From Flavobacterium pectinovorum (GTDB lineage: Bacteria; Bacteroidota; Bacteroidia; Flavobacteriales; Flavobacteriaceae), in assembly GCF_006438875.1 (NCBI RefSeq), contig NZ_RCZH01000006.1, positions 261,845-316,915 on the forward strand: DNA of 55,071 nucleotides, written 5' to 3'. Positions within the stretch are counted from its first letter, which is position 1. Each line of letters begins with the position of its first letter. This document shows positions 44,679-54,073 of this stretch, one piece after another. The notes under the pieces are model-generated. The model ran no database searches. It was not told the origin of the DNA and worked only from the letters and a program-made list of their open reading frames with translations. The translations under genes and the position numbers were made by a program.

Positions 44679-44960
44679 ATGGAAAATTTAAATTTCATAG
44701 ACCCACTACTTCACGGAATTACTCCTGAAATAACAAATAACAAAATTCCAAATCTATCTACAAAACAATTGCTTTTTGCAGGAGTAGGTTCGCTTATCGC
44801 AAGTGCTCTTCTAAAAAAAGCAGGGCAAAATAAAACAGCTGCAATTGTTGGCAGTATTGGATTGCCTTTAATAGCTTCTGCTGCCTACAAACAATATTGC
44901 AAAGTATCGAAGGCGAAAAGCGAATTAAAAGACAGTAGTGGTATTGAATATAATCATTAA
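44679..44960 (+). CDS. Small hydrophobic protein of unknown function
   Basis: ATG 44679 (MENLNFIDPLLHG) was chosen because the upstream part of the frame overlaps the previous gene and has no protein-like pattern. The product has 93 residues. A hydrophobic hairpin lies at about 32-72 (LLFAGVGSLIASALL, KTAAIVGSIGLPLIASAAY) with Lys-rich turns, and the tail is polar. It suggests a membrane-associated protein, perhaps paired with the upstream membrane protein. No family was recognised. Confidence 0.6.
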   Translation: MENLNFIDPLLHGITPEITNNKIPNLSTKQLLFAGVGSLIASALLKKAGQNKTAAIVGSIGLPLIASAAYKQYCKVSKAKSELKDSSGIEYNH

Positions 44961-45012
44961 AAAAAATCAGGGTTAAAATTTGTTTCAAGTTTCAGGTTTT
45001 TACCTTTGTCTA

Positions 45013-45088
45013 AAAAAATAGCCACGAATTCACGAATCTTTCTACATTATTGTAGACAATCATTCGTGAATTCGTGGCTGTTTTTTTT
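45013..45088. terminator. Bidirectional terminator-like hairpin
   Basis: AGCCACGAATTCACGAAT (45020-45037) pairs perfectly with ATTCGTGAATTCGTGGCT (45062-45079). The loop holds a second hairpin, TCTAC/GTAGA. An A run precedes and a T run follows. It separates convergent genes. Confidence 0.85.
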
Positions 45089-45116
45089 GTACTTAATCTG
45101 AGTACTAAACTAAGAC

Positions 45117-45524
45117 TTACTTTTTAGCAGGATTTTTAATCGTATCTATACTGACTGGATGTGCCGTTGGATCCGATACTACTTTTGTAGTGTTTGCTTT
45201 TTGTTTTTTTCCATTATTTACTTGTTGAGAATTTCTTTTCTTTGAAGTACTCGCAGGATTTTTTATGGTATCAATACTCATTGGTTTTGCCGTTGGATCT
45301 GACACTACTTTGGTTGTATTGGATTTTTGTTTTTTTCCTGCTTCTGTTTTTTGAGAATGCCTTTTTTGAGACGTACTTGCAGTGTTTTTTATGGTATCGA
45401 TCTTATTAGGATTTGCCGTTGGATCTGATACTATTTTTGTAGTGTTGCTTTTTTGGCCAGGCTGCTGGGCAAATACAGCTCCTGTAAACAAAACCATTGC
45501 ACATGTTAAGAATAAATTTTTCAT
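45117..45524 (-). CDS. Exported protein made of three ~37-residue repeats
   Basis: The protein has 135 residues with signal peptide MKNLFLTCAMVLFTGAVFAQ. The mature protein is three tandem copies of a unit beginning K(S/A)NTTK(I/V)VSDPTA followed by a short stretch and IDTIKN(T/P)A. The linkers are Lys/Gln/Ser-rich (TSQKRHSQK, TSKKRNSQQ). It is basic and probably disordered. I do not recognise a family. It stands alone, with a terminator-like hairpin beyond its 3' end. Confidence 0.75.
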   Translation of the reverse strand: MKNLFLTCAMVLFTGAVFAQQPGQKSNTTKIVSDPTANPNKIDTIKNTASTSQKRHSQKTEAGKKQKSNTTKVVSDPTAKPMSIDTIKNPASTSKKRNSQQVNNGKKQKANTTKVVSDPTAHPVSIDTIKNPAKK

Positions 45525-45611
45525 ACTATTGATTTTTAATTAATAATGGGTAGACCAATCTTAAATTAAAGTTATTTAATCAAAATCAATCTATAGACGT
45601 GCAGGCACGAA

Positions 45612-45986
45612 TTATTTAACTTCTATATTTCCTTCAACCCAATTGAGGGCTTTATTGAAGTCTGTTTTTTTAAATCCTTTAAATTCTCCCGGAACTACGT
45701 AACTGAATCCGTTGGTGAACGAAATTATTTCTTCCGAATCGGAAATAATGGCGGCTCGGTTCCATTTTCCAAGATGTTTGAGTCCCAGTAAGGCATCCTG
45801 CAGCCACGCTCCGGCTGTAAAATTTTCGAGATCAGTATCCAGAACCAATAAAAAATTAACTTCATTTGTTTGTTTTACCAGATGTTCTACTGCAGGAACT
45901 ACTACAGCCAGAAAATCTTCTTTTGTTACTTCTGCTAATGCTCTAAATGCTACGATATTATCTGTAGTGTCAATTTGATGTATCAT
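45612..45986 (-). CDS. SpoIIAA-like STAS-fold protein
   Basis: The protein has 124 residues, cytosolic. The order of strands and helices and the stretches VVVPAVEHLVKQTNEVNFLL, GLKHLGKWNRAAIISDSEEI and ALNWVEG match the SpoIIAA-like family (PF11964 type). Those proteins have a STAS-like fold, but their ligand is not known in most bacteria. There is no anti-sigma kinase gene nearby, so a partner-switch role cannot be claimed. It is a single-gene unit. Confidence 0.85.
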   Translation of the reverse strand: MIHQIDTTDNIVAFRALAEVTKEDFLAVVVPAVEHLVKQTNEVNFLLVLDTDLENFTAGAWLQDALLGLKHLGKWNRAAIISDSEEIISFTNGFSYVVPGEFKGFKKTDFNKALNWVEGNIEVK

Positions 45987-46143
45987 GATATTTCTATTTG
46001 AATGTTATTAATGCCGGGTTATCGTGACTTTCAATTTTTAATTACTTTTTTATTGAAAGAACATATCAAAAATACCTATAGAATAGTATTGGGGTATTAT
46101 ATCATCTCATTGTATTTTTATAAAATAACAATGTGTTTTTTTT

Positions 46144-46195
46144 GAGGTACTGAGGTACTGAGGTACTGAGGTACTGAGGTACTGAGGTTCTGAGG
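46144..46195. repeat. 8-bp microsatellite GAGGTACT
   Basis: GAGGTACT occurs five times in a row, followed by two variants (GAGGTTCT, GAGGTTTT). It lies in the gap 45987-46623, which has no gene. Confidence 0.88.
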
Positions 46196-46203
46196 TTTTA
46201 AGG

Positions 46204-46494
46204 CAATTTCATAAAGTTAAAGAAATTGCTACAATGCTTTACTGAATAAATCTTCCACAAAACCGCAAAATCAGAAAGGTTTTGTCAATTTTGACTAAGG
46301 AGAAATGACAAGATCCTGTTTAAACTTGGCGAAGAATGGATTAAAATCCATCCCTACAATATATTTTGTTCCTCCGGAACTCTTTCTGAAATTTCGTACG
46401 AATATATTATAGAAATCGAAATGACAAGATTGTGTTTAAACTTGGCTACTTTAAGAAAAAAATTATAATCAAAAAAAATAATTTAATGACATTG
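46204..46494. repeat. Degenerate TIR element
   Basis: The left end CAATTTCATAAAGTTAAAG and right end AATTTAATGACATTG are decayed forms of the 18-bp terminal repeat. The interior has the AAGGTTTTGTCA module and the GGATTAAAATCCATCCCTAC repeat also seen at 27432. The 9-mers at its borders do not match. Confidence 0.55.
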
Positions 46495-46521
46495 AATTAC
46501 AAGTTTTTTCCAATCTCTATT

Positions 46522-46612
46522 TACTGTGACTGTTTACTGAATACTGTTTACTGAGACTGTTTACTAAATACTGAGACTGAGACTGAGACTGTGACTGTTT
46601 ACTAAATACGGA
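46522..46612. repeat. Imperfect tandem repeats of GACTGTTTACT and GAGACT
   Basis: GACTGTTTACT recurs four times with ATACT/AATAC spacers. Between them GAGACT is repeated in tandem (46573-46590). It ends 12 bp before the stop codon of the DUF2490 gene, so it lies at the 3' end of that gene. Confidence 0.75.
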
Positions 46613-46623
46613 GAACTGCGTTT

Positions 46624-47403
46624 CTACGACCCTCCATTTCCTTCGTCGACTACTTTTTTGGTTCGTTTGAATGTTTTTATAAGGTCTGGCAGGAAGTTAT
46701 TAAAGATAACATGTACCTGTATGGCATTGACAAATTTATCAACGTCCGTTCTTGGCATGAATTCATTGGCATAAGAAACCTCAACCTGCAAATCGTTTTC
46801 AAACGAATAACCAAGACCTAATGTAAATCTGTTTCTGTCAAAATTTTCAGGGCCACTCACCTGACTTTTGGTTTTAAAGAAAACCTCATCTTCAGCAAAA
46901 GTATATAATACTCCTTTGTGTACTTTTACATCATTGATAGGATATACTGATTTGACCTGAAGCCTAAAACGCTCTACAGCTTCAAAATAGCCTTCGTCGT
47001 TATGTAAATGCCGATCTTCAAGTCGGAACCTTAAATTTACTTTTATTCTATAATCTTTTAACAAGCTATAGGTTCCCTGTAGTGCTGAACGCCATTCCGG
47101 TGCTTCTGCCTGATTGAGTTCCGGTACGTTCTTATTTGAATAATAGGCATAAAAAATGGATACTTTCCATCGATCGCCGGGATAATAATGCGCCCAGCCT
47201 CTTATGTAGGCTTGGGTCATATCATGAAAAAGATTTTTGCTTTCCGGTGTGCTGCTGGTAGTTAAACCTCCGTCTAACTCGACTACCCAATTCTGGCTTA
47301 AATCTTTTGTAAAAATGTATTCATTCCAAAACTGATTTCGCTCGTCAGTTTGTGCATTCACGATTGTGCATGTCAGTAAAATAAAATAAATAATATATCT
47401 CAT
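46624..47403 (-). CDS. DUF2490-type exported protein
   Basis: The protein has 259 residues with a signal peptide (cleavage near IVNAQ). The mature protein alternates short strands, with WNEYIFTKDLSQNWVVELDG, YPGDRWKVSIFYAYYSNK, RFRLEDRH and FTLGLGYSFENDLQVEVSY. This is the pattern of DUF2490, an outer-membrane beta-barrel-like family of Bacteroidota of unknown role. The C-terminus (KRTKKVVDEGNGGS) is polar and unusual for a barrel end, which normally closes with an aromatic residue. Confidence 0.82.
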   Translation of the reverse strand: MRYIIYFILLTCTIVNAQTDERNQFWNEYIFTKDLSQNWVVELDGGLTTSSTPESKNLFHDMTQAYIRGWAHYYPGDRWKVSIFYAYYSNKNVPELNQAEAPEWRSALQGTYSLLKDYRIKVNLRFRLEDRHLHNDEGYFEAVERFRLQVKSVYPINDVKVHKGVLYTFAEDEVFFKTKSQVSGPENFDRNRFTLGLGYSFENDLQVEVSYANEFMPRTDVDKFVNAIQVHVIFNNFLPDLIKTFKRTKKVVDEGNGGS

Positions 47404-47479
47404 CCTTTATTTCGTGTCTGAAGTAAGACTGAATTTACTTTTGTTTATATAATCCTATAAGGCAATACAGATAGCTAAG

Positions 47480-47513
47480 AAAGCGAAAACACAATTGAAT
47501 GTGTTTTCGCTTT
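47480..47513 (-). terminator. Terminator of the beta-barrel gene
   Basis: AAAGCGAAAACACA and TGTGTTTTCGCTTT form a perfect stem with a 6-nt loop. A and T runs are part of the stem. It lies about 50 bp past the stop of the gene at 47566. Confidence 0.8.
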
Positions 47514-47565
47514 TATCTAAATTATTCTTTTATCAACAATAAATTGAAGCTTTTAAGATGCTTTT

Positions 47566-48213
47566 TTATTTACTGAAATCGTAACTTAAAGAAGCTCCTA
47601 AACCAAATTGATATGTTGATACATAATCTGTTACACCAACAGGACCATAATAAGTCCAGTAATAAGAATTACCAACCGCTGCCGACATTGATTGCAAATA
47701 AGCATGAAGGTTTATGGATAATGGCGAACTGGTTTTTATTTTTACACCACCTTTGACTTCCCAGGCAAAATAAGTTCCGCTGCCACTATTTGGTGTTTCA
47801 AGAATCGAAACACCTGCGCCGGCTCCTAAAAACGGTTGCAAATTTTGTGTACTTGGACCAAAATAATACGTATAATCTGCTAATATATAATTAATAGCAC
47901 CTTTATCATCTCCGGCATTAAGCTGAGTTCCGGCGGCAATACCTCTACTAGGTATGGCAACATTTGTATATAGAGGCATGCTTGTATCAAGTCTGTTATA
48001 TTTTAACTCAATAGAACTATTCTCCATAAAGAAATATTCCAATCCTATGCCATACTCAAAACCATCTTCTACAGAACCATAAGAATTACCATAATCTACG
48101 TTATCAGAGAAAGTATATCCTCCGTACAGATTTAATAAAAATGATTTTGAACTTTGGGCAGAAACTGCCAGCGAGAAGAAAAAAACAACGAATAATAAAT
48201 GATTCTTTTTCAT
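47566..48213 (-). CDS. Outer-membrane beta-barrel protein (OmpA/porin-like)
   Basis: The protein has 215 residues with signal peptide MKKNHLLFVVFFFSLAVSAQ. Amphipathic strands follow, with FLLNLYGGYTFSDNVDYGN, YGIGLEYFFMENSSIELKYN, LQPFLGAGAGVSIL and FGLGASLSYDF. This is the eight-stranded barrel pattern of the outer-membrane beta-barrel (OMP_b-brl) family. The C-terminal strand ends YDFSK, with an aromatic residue near the end as barrel proteins have. It has no OmpA-like peptidoglycan domain. A single gene with its own terminator. Confidence 0.88.
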   Translation of the reverse strand: MKKNHLLFVVFFFSLAVSAQSSKSFLLNLYGGYTFSDNVDYGNSYGSVEDGFEYGIGLEYFFMENSSIELKYNRLDTSMPLYTNVAIPSRGIAAGTQLNAGDDKGAINYILADYTYYFGPSTQNLQPFLGAGAGVSILETPNSGSGTYFAWEVKGGVKIKTSSPLSINLHAYLQSMSAAVGNSYYWTYYGPVGVTDYVSTYQFGLGASLSYDFSK

Positions 48214-48470
48214 AATTTGATTTTTTTAATGGGTTGCAATTTTACTACAGCAGTTTAATGTTTTATATTATAAATTTTCCCTTACAATACTTTTGTTAAT
48301 CCCTTCTATAGCTTTGATTTTACATTTTCCCAAAATTATCCAAAATGAAAATAAAAATGTTTAAGATAAAGCCCTTTAATGGTTGCAAATTCTAATTTGA
48401 AACCATTATTTTTAGGATTTGAGGCTCTGAGGTTCTAAGTTTTTAAGCTACAAAGGGACAAAGGTTTTTC

Positions 48471-48495
48471 CGTAGAGATGCACAGCAGTGCATCT
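48471..48495. repeat. AGATGCACAGCAGTGCATCT palindrome, copy 1
   Basis: GTAGAGATGCACAGCAGTGC then ATCT. The 20-bp core AGATGCACAGCAGTGCATCT is an inverted repeat with a short centre. A second copy is at 48732. Confidence 0.8.
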
Positions 48496-48614
48496 AACAC
48501 AATCTATTTACAATTCAAATTTCATTATTTGTTATATCTTAAATTTTATTTTGAATCCGAATCCCGCATGAGCGATAGGAGCAAGTTACCGAAGTAACGT
48601 GGATAGCGCGACAG

Positions 48615-48669
48615 CATCCCGATAAGAGGGCGAATAACCGTAAAGTAAATTTGCCCTCTTATCGGGATG
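48615..48669. repeat. CATCCCGATAAGAGGGC inverted repeat
   Basis: CATCCCGATAAGAGGGC (48615-48631) and GCCCTCTTATCGGGATG (48653-48669) are exact 17-bp inverted copies around 21 bp. No T run follows. Confidence 0.85.
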
Positions 48670-48729
48670 GTGGCATGCCCCTATTTTTGAGGTTATTGAG
48701 GTTCTAAGGCGCAAAGGGATAAAGGTTTT

Positions 48730-48825
48730 TTCGTAGAGATGCACAGCAGTGCATCTGACATGAAGCATGTCTTCAACAAAAGTCGACAATTGGAACGTAA
48801 GACGCACTGCTGTGTACCTCTACGG
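48730..48825. repeat. Large palindrome with GTAGAGATGCACAGCAGTGC
   Basis: The left arm CGTAGAGATGCACAGCAGTGC-like (48732) and the right arm GCACTGCTGTGTACCTCTACG (48804-48824) face each other with minor differences. The left arm also holds the AGATGCACAGCAGTGCATCT copy 2. The gap 48214-48933 has no gene. Confidence 0.75.
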
Positions 48826-48878
48826 ACATCTCTAAAAATTAAAATCTGTAAATTATGAATTACCTTATAACAACAAAA

Positions 48879-48900
48879 GCCTGCTTCTTTCGAAACAGGC
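48879..48900 (-). terminator. Terminator of the SusC/SusD operon
   Basis: On the minus strand GCCTGTTTC-GAAA-GAAGCAGGC is a nearly perfect stem (one wobble pair), followed by TTTTG. It lies about 35 bp after the SusD stop. Confidence 0.75.
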
Positions 48901-48933
48901 ATTTTGTAAAAAAATAAAACTAACACAAAACTT

Positions 48934-50706
48934 TTAATTATATCCTTGATTTTGTTTGAATACCTTTTGGTCGATAACGGTTTGCGGAATTGGGAATGCT
49001 CTTCTAAACGGTTGAGTAGCTGCTTTTGCAGTTCCCGGTAAATCGAATTTTCCAAAACGAATACTTTCCGGTCTTCTTTGTAATTCCCAGTACAATTCAA
49101 AACCTAATTCTTTATACAGCTGATCGGAGTCTAACGTTGTAAGTGCTTTTCCGGGAGCGTTTCCAAATAACGATTCTCTTTTTCTGCTGGTACGCAATTT
49201 ATTAAGATCGATCATGGCTAAACCTGCACTTCCTTTTCTAAAATAAGCTTCAGCTCTCATCGCATAAACTCCCCCTAAACGGAATAATGGCATATCAACA
49301 TTACTGTTACCGTTTCCTCCTTCTGGGTCAAATTCATATTTAAAAACACGCGCTCCCTGATTGATTTCGTTTTGGGCAAAAACAGATTTAGTAGGATCTG
49401 CAAATGTTAATGATGGTGTAAAATTCATTCTTGTAGTCGTACTTTTTTCCATAACTAATGGAGAAACTTTTATACGATTCCCTGTCATTTCAAGAGATCC
49501 TGAAGGTAATAATATAGGACCATATTGAAGTCCCGCCTGAATTCCTCTGTTAAAATGGAACCAAGGCAACGCCGGACTGCTTTTAGGTACAATGTCTGTT
49601 GCAGGAACACTTACATCTGTACCATCATTCATAAACCACGTTCCATCAGGATATTGGTAATGCTGTTCAAATCTCGGATCATCATGATTACCATCCCATG
49701 ATGCGTAGAATTCCGGAGTTGTACAAGCAGCATTTGTTCCTCTGTTTGCCGCAGATGTTCTCTGGTTACGCTCCATACTTACATAAGCAAAACTGTTAGA
49801 ACCATTACGGATATAATCTATCTTTTGAGAAATCGCAAAAATAAGTTCGGTACCATTTTCGTTAGTTCTTGCAAAGTTTTTGAAAAAATCACTCTCTAAG
49901 CTGTATTTTCCTGAATCGATTAGTAATGATGTATAATAAATAACACGGTCCATATCTGTTCCTGTACTTCCTGCTACTGCCGGTTCATTAAAATTAAAAG
50001 CAGATGAAGCATTGAAACGATCTTTAAAAACTGCACGATTCAAATACATATTAGCTAAAAAAGCATAAGCAGCTTGTTTGGTAAATCTTCCGTGGTGTGT
50101 TCTTTGAGTACCAGAATCAGCCAAATCAGGGATTAGCGCTTCAACATCTTTTATTAATTGGTCAATTTGTGTATCCGCTTTTAAAATTTGCAAAGGTGCT
50201 GTTACATTCAACGGATCTCTATATGGCGCTTGTCCGTATAGATCTAATGTTGTGTAGGTATAATAAGCCAAAAGTGCTTTTGATTCTGCCAAAAACAATG
50301 TCTTTTCAGAAAAAGTGCCTTCTTGTGCTGACTTAATTGCCGTCAAAGAACGTGTAATTCCGTTATTCAATAAATCCCAGTTAGAAACGATAATAGCATT
50401 CGTTGAACTCCAGGTGAATTCATGCATATCTCTCCATTTTCCACCATCTCCCCAGTCACTTCCGCGAGTTGGCAAAATAGCTTCATCAGTAGTGTATTCC
50501 TGCATTGCAAAAATTGCTCCGTGATCTGTAAAAGTCCCATCTCCAAGTCTGTCATACGCTGCAGCAAGTGAGCCGGCAGGATCTGAAACAGCATTTCCTG
50601 ATTTTTCATCTAAAACAACTTCATTTAAATCAGTACAACTGTTTAAGAGAAAAATAAAAGAGAATATTGTTAAAATTTTTATGCTAAAAAATGTCTTTGT
50701 CTTCAT
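48934..50706 (-). CDS. SusD/RagB family nutrient-binding lipoprotein
   Basis: The protein has 590 residues. Its signal peptide ends in a lipobox (FIFLLNSCTDLNEV, Cys 24), so it is anchored on the cell surface. SusD family features are the N-terminal SAAYDRLGDGTF helix region, TPR-like helices (ALLAYYTYTTLDLYGQAPYRDP), and the C-terminal FELYWELQRRPESIRFGKF with the RRAFPIP...NQGYN ending. It caps the SusC channel and binds an oligomeric ligand. The ligand class cannot be inferred because no degrading enzyme gene is adjacent. It starts 3 bp after susC and shares its transcript. Confidence 0.93.
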   Translation of the reverse strand: MKTKTFFSIKILTIFSFIFLLNSCTDLNEVVLDEKSGNAVSDPAGSLAAAYDRLGDGTFTDHGAIFAMQEYTTDEAILPTRGSDWGDGGKWRDMHEFTWSSTNAIIVSNWDLLNNGITRSLTAIKSAQEGTFSEKTLFLAESKALLAYYTYTTLDLYGQAPYRDPLNVTAPLQILKADTQIDQLIKDVEALIPDLADSGTQRTHHGRFTKQAAYAFLANMYLNRAVFKDRFNASSAFNFNEPAVAGSTGTDMDRVIYYTSLLIDSGKYSLESDFFKNFARTNENGTELIFAISQKIDYIRNGSNSFAYVSMERNQRTSAANRGTNAACTTPEFYASWDGNHDDPRFEQHYQYPDGTWFMNDGTDVSVPATDIVPKSSPALPWFHFNRGIQAGLQYGPILLPSGSLEMTGNRIKVSPLVMEKSTTTRMNFTPSLTFADPTKSVFAQNEINQGARVFKYEFDPEGGNGNSNVDMPLFRLGGVYAMRAEAYFRKGSAGLAMIDLNKLRTSRKRESLFGNAPGKALTTLDSDQLYKELGFELYWELQRRPESIRFGKFDLPGTAKAATQPFRRAFPIPQTVIDQKVFKQNQGYN

Positions 50707-50709
50707 GAT

Positions 50710-53700
50710 TTATAATTTTAAAGTTGCTCCAAAACTGAACGTTCTCGAAGTTGGATAAGCCGCATAATCAATACCTATAGATTGGTTTCCTCCGTTTGAT
50801 TTCGGGCTGTTAATTAAGGGGTCAAATCCTGAGTAATGTGTTATTGTAATCAGGTTATTTCCAGTTACATAAAGTGTTAATCCGTTTAACCAGTTCAGTC
50901 CTTTTAAGTCGAAATTATAACCAATACGTGCTGTATTTAATCGGATAAAATCAGATTTTTCTAAGAAAAGAGTCGACAATATTGGCGAGTTTGTTGGGTT
51001 TGCACCAGACTCATAATAATTTGTAGCAACATTTCTGTCAGAAGCCAGATTATTGATATTTAAGGCGTTTAATCCTGTGTTATTCAACAAATAACCTCCT
51101 GTCTGACCAATGATTGAGAATGAAAAACTAAAGTTTTTGTATCTCATATCACTATTAATCCCGTAGTAAAAAGTTGGTAAAGCTCCTTCGATAATAACTC
51201 TGTCGCTATTATCAATTTTACCATCACCGTTTTGGTCTTTAAAGATGTTTCCGCCTTTACTGTCAAATCCTATGTGTTGCAACAAGTAGAAAGATCCTGC
51301 AGCATAACCACTTTTATAAATATTAGCATTTACACCAGATTGCCCGGGACCTGAAATAGTTCCTGTTAAGATTTCTGAAATTGGTAAATCTTCAATTTTA
51401 TTGTTTAATGTTGCTCCGTTCACATCAACATTCCAGCTAAAATCCTTGGTGTCAATTAATTTTGATCCTAACATAAACTCAAAACCTTTGTTTATGATTT
51501 TACCCTGATTGCTAAGATTCGTCCAAATTGTTGGTGTTGGGCTTAATGGCGGCGAAGGAATATTTAAGATCGCATCTGTAGTCGTTTTGTTGAAATAATC
51601 AAGTGTTCCGTACAATTTATCTTTCCATAAACTAAAATCTAAACCTGCGTTGTATTGTGTTACAACCTCCCATTTTAAATCAGGATTTGGTGTTCTAACT
51701 ACAGAAACTCCGTTTACTAAATTTAAATCATCATATAAATAATACCCGTCAGCACCAGATAAAGAATAACTTGCTTTCGTAATTTTATTTTCAACTTCCT
51801 GATTTCCTGTTTGTCCCCAGCTTGCTCTTAACTTTAAGTTGTTTAGAACCTCTACATTTTCTAAGAAACTTTCTTTAGAAATATTCCATCCTAAAGCAAA
51901 TGAAGGAAAGTAACCGTATTTGTTATTATCACCAAAACGAGTCGAACCATCCGCTCTCATCGAAGCCGTTAAAAGGTATTTATCATTAAAAGTATAATTC
52001 AATCTGCCAAAATAAGACTGCAATTCGTTTTCCTGAGCATATCCGGAAAGTATAGGAAGTATACCTTTAAATCCGGGATTGATTTCCGGTTTTACGCCAA
52101 CCCCTTTTTCAGTAATACCTTCAATACTAAAACTTGTACCTGATCTTTCGAATTTTTGATAAGAGAAACCACCCAAAGCTTCGATTTTATGTTTGCCAAA
52201 TGTGGTGTTGTAGGTTAAATAATGCTCGACTAATGAATTCTTTGAATCCAAATTATTTTGAACATATTTACCTATTTTACTTATATCAGTTATGTTTGGA
52301 TAAATAGTAGTATTTCTTTCAGAAGTCGAACGATCTATACCAATGTTCAATTTATATTCTAATCCGTTCACAATTCTGAAAGAAGCTTCAATATTTCCTA
52401 AAACTCTCAACGTATTTGTTTGATCCTCATAAATGCTTAATAAATAAGCAGGATTATAATGTGCATTCATATTAAAGTTGGTGTAGTTTCCGTTTGCATC
52501 AAAAACCGACCTTGTTGGATTGGCCATCAAAGTATGTACGACCAATTGTCCGTTAGAACCACCGTCATCACTTGTAGGAACGCCATCATCTACAGTCTGG
52601 CTCGCCGTAAGATTCACTTTTAACTTTAAACGTTTGTTGTCCAAAAACGATTCAGCAGCATTAATTCTACCAGAAAGACGTTTGAAATTACTGTTACGAA
52701 TAATCCCTTCCTGATCCATTTGTGCAACAGATGCATAATAATTCCCTGATTCAGTTTGTTTAGCAAAAGACAAAGCGTTGTTTGTAGTAATCGCAGATCT
52801 AAAAATTACATCCTGCCAGTCTGTGTTTCCACCATGATCAAATGCTTTATCTTTTATCGCATTTCTATATTCACCTGCATTTAAAACGTCCAATTTGTGA
52901 GCCACATTCGAAACTCCCATATAAGAATCAAAAGTTAATGTTCCTTCACCTTTAGAACCTTTTTTAGTCGTAACCAAAACAACTCCATTAGACCCTCTTG
53001 CTCCATAAATAGCCGATGCAGAAGCGTCTTTTAAAACTGTAATCGATTCGATATCACTTGTATTCAAAAAGTTTAACGGATTTTTTGCAGTTGAACTTCC
53101 AAAACCAACATTAGTTCCGCTTGGGCTTACATCATCATTAGACAATGGCATACCATCAACTACGAACAAAGGCGTACTTCCGCTTCTGATGGATCCAACA
53201 CCACGAATTGTAACATTTACTCCTGCTCCCGGTTCTCCACTTGTACTTACAACACGAACTCCGGCTACTTTTCCCTGCAATAAATTATCCGGCGAAATCG
53301 TAACTCCTTGTCTAAAATTTGCTGCTTCAAGTTGTGTAACAGCTCCGGTAACGTCTTTTTTAGCTTGTTTACCATAACCCACAACCAAAACTTCGTTTAG
53401 TTCAGCTGTATTTGGTTCTAACTGAATCGTCATGAAACTACTTTGTACAACAACAGTTTTGGTTTTATAACCCATGTACGAAACGTCGATTGTTTTGCCT
53501 TCGCCTACTGTGATTTCAAATTCTCCATCAAAATTAGAAGTGGTTGCGTTTGACGAATTCGTTTCCATAACAGTCGCACCAGGAATTGGCACTTTGTTTT
53601 CGTCAACAATTTTTCCTTTTACCTTAACTCTGTCTATTGCTTTACGCGAAATAGTTTTAGGTGCTTCTGTTTTTTGAATTAGAACTAATTTTCCGTTTAT

Positions 53701-54000
53701 GTTATAATTGAAATTAGCTTTTTTAGAAAGATCATTTAAAATTAAAGCTACAGAATCATCTGAAAAATCTACAGTATATACCGTATTATCAGTAATAATT
53801 GCTTGTCCGTAACTAAATTTATAGTCGGTTTGTTTGCTTAGTTTTGAAAAAATAGAAACAAGCGTAGCTTTTTCTGTTTTATTTTTTACTTTTGAATTCT
53901 TAAGAAGATTAGTTTTACTGTAACCATTTTGAATGGCCAGTAACGCCAGTACTAAAAAGACAATTCTCTTTAGATTTAAATAGGAAAGTTTAAAATACAT
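50710..54000 (-). CDS. SusC/RagA TonB-linked outer-membrane transporter with STN domain
   Basis: The protein has 1096 residues. After a signal peptide there is an STN domain (about 47-110, FSKLSKQTDYKFSYGQAIIT). A carboxypeptidase-regulatory-like domain follows (about 125-200, KVPIPGATVMETN), then the TonB-dependent plug (about 205-330, DVTGAVTQLEAANFRQG, VTIRGVGSIRSG) and a large beta barrel ending SFGATLKL. The STN domain is the signalling part that contacts a FecR anti-sigma factor in the periplasm. The upstream gene is a FecR protein, so substrate-dependent signalling is likely. It forms the TonB-driven channel with SusD. Confidence 0.95.
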   Translation of the reverse strand: MYFKLSYLNLKRIVFLVLALLAIQNGYSKTNLLKNSKVKNKTEKATLVSIFSKLSKQTDYKFSYGQAIITDNTVYTVDFSDDSVALILNDLSKKANFNYNINGKLVLIQKTEAPKTISRKAIDRVKVKGKIVDENKVPIPGATVMETNSSNATTSNFDGEFEITVGEGKTIDVSYMGYKTKTVVVQSSFMTIQLEPNTAELNEVLVVGYGKQAKKDVTGAVTQLEAANFRQGVTISPDNLLQGKVAGVRVVSTSGEPGAGVNVTIRGVGSIRSGSTPLFVVDGMPLSNDDVSPSGTNVGFGSSTAKNPLNFLNTSDIESITVLKDASASAIYGARGSNGVVLVTTKKGSKGEGTLTFDSYMGVSNVAHKLDVLNAGEYRNAIKDKAFDHGGNTDWQDVIFRSAITTNNALSFAKQTESGNYYASVAQMDQEGIIRNSNFKRLSGRINAAESFLDNKRLKLKVNLTASQTVDDGVPTSDDGGSNGQLVVHTLMANPTRSVFDANGNYTNFNMNAHYNPAYLLSIYEDQTNTLRVLGNIEASFRIVNGLEYKLNIGIDRSTSERNTTIYPNITDISKIGKYVQNNLDSKNSLVEHYLTYNTTFGKHKIEALGGFSYQKFERSGTSFSIEGITEKGVGVKPEINPGFKGILPILSGYAQENELQSYFGRLNYTFNDKYLLTASMRADGSTRFGDNNKYGYFPSFALGWNISKESFLENVEVLNNLKLRASWGQTGNQEVENKITKASYSLSGADGYYLYDDLNLVNGVSVVRTPNPDLKWEVVTQYNAGLDFSLWKDKLYGTLDYFNKTTTDAILNIPSPPLSPTPTIWTNLSNQGKIINKGFEFMLGSKLIDTKDFSWNVDVNGATLNNKIEDLPISEILTGTISGPGQSGVNANIYKSGYAAGSFYLLQHIGFDSKGGNIFKDQNGDGKIDNSDRVIIEGALPTFYYGINSDMRYKNFSFSFSIIGQTGGYLLNNTGLNALNINNLASDRNVATNYYESGANPTNSPILSTLFLEKSDFIRLNTARIGYNFDLKGLNWLNGLTLYVTGNNLITITHYSGFDPLINSPKSNGGNQSIGIDYAAYPTSRTFSFGATLKL

Positions 54001-54042
54001 GATTTAAGTTATTGGTTTTTTATCGATACTTAATTATTAATC

Positions 54043-54063
54043 GCAGTTGTTCTCAGCAACTGC
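54043..54063 (-). promoter_or_regulatory. Stem-loop between fecR and susC
   Basis: GCAGTTG (54043-54049) pairs with CAACTGC (54057-54063) with a 7-nt loop. On the transcribed minus strand the A run precedes it and no T run follows, so it is not a typical terminator. It may be a processing or stability element. Confidence 0.4.
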
Positions 54064-54073
54064 TTTTTTGTTT

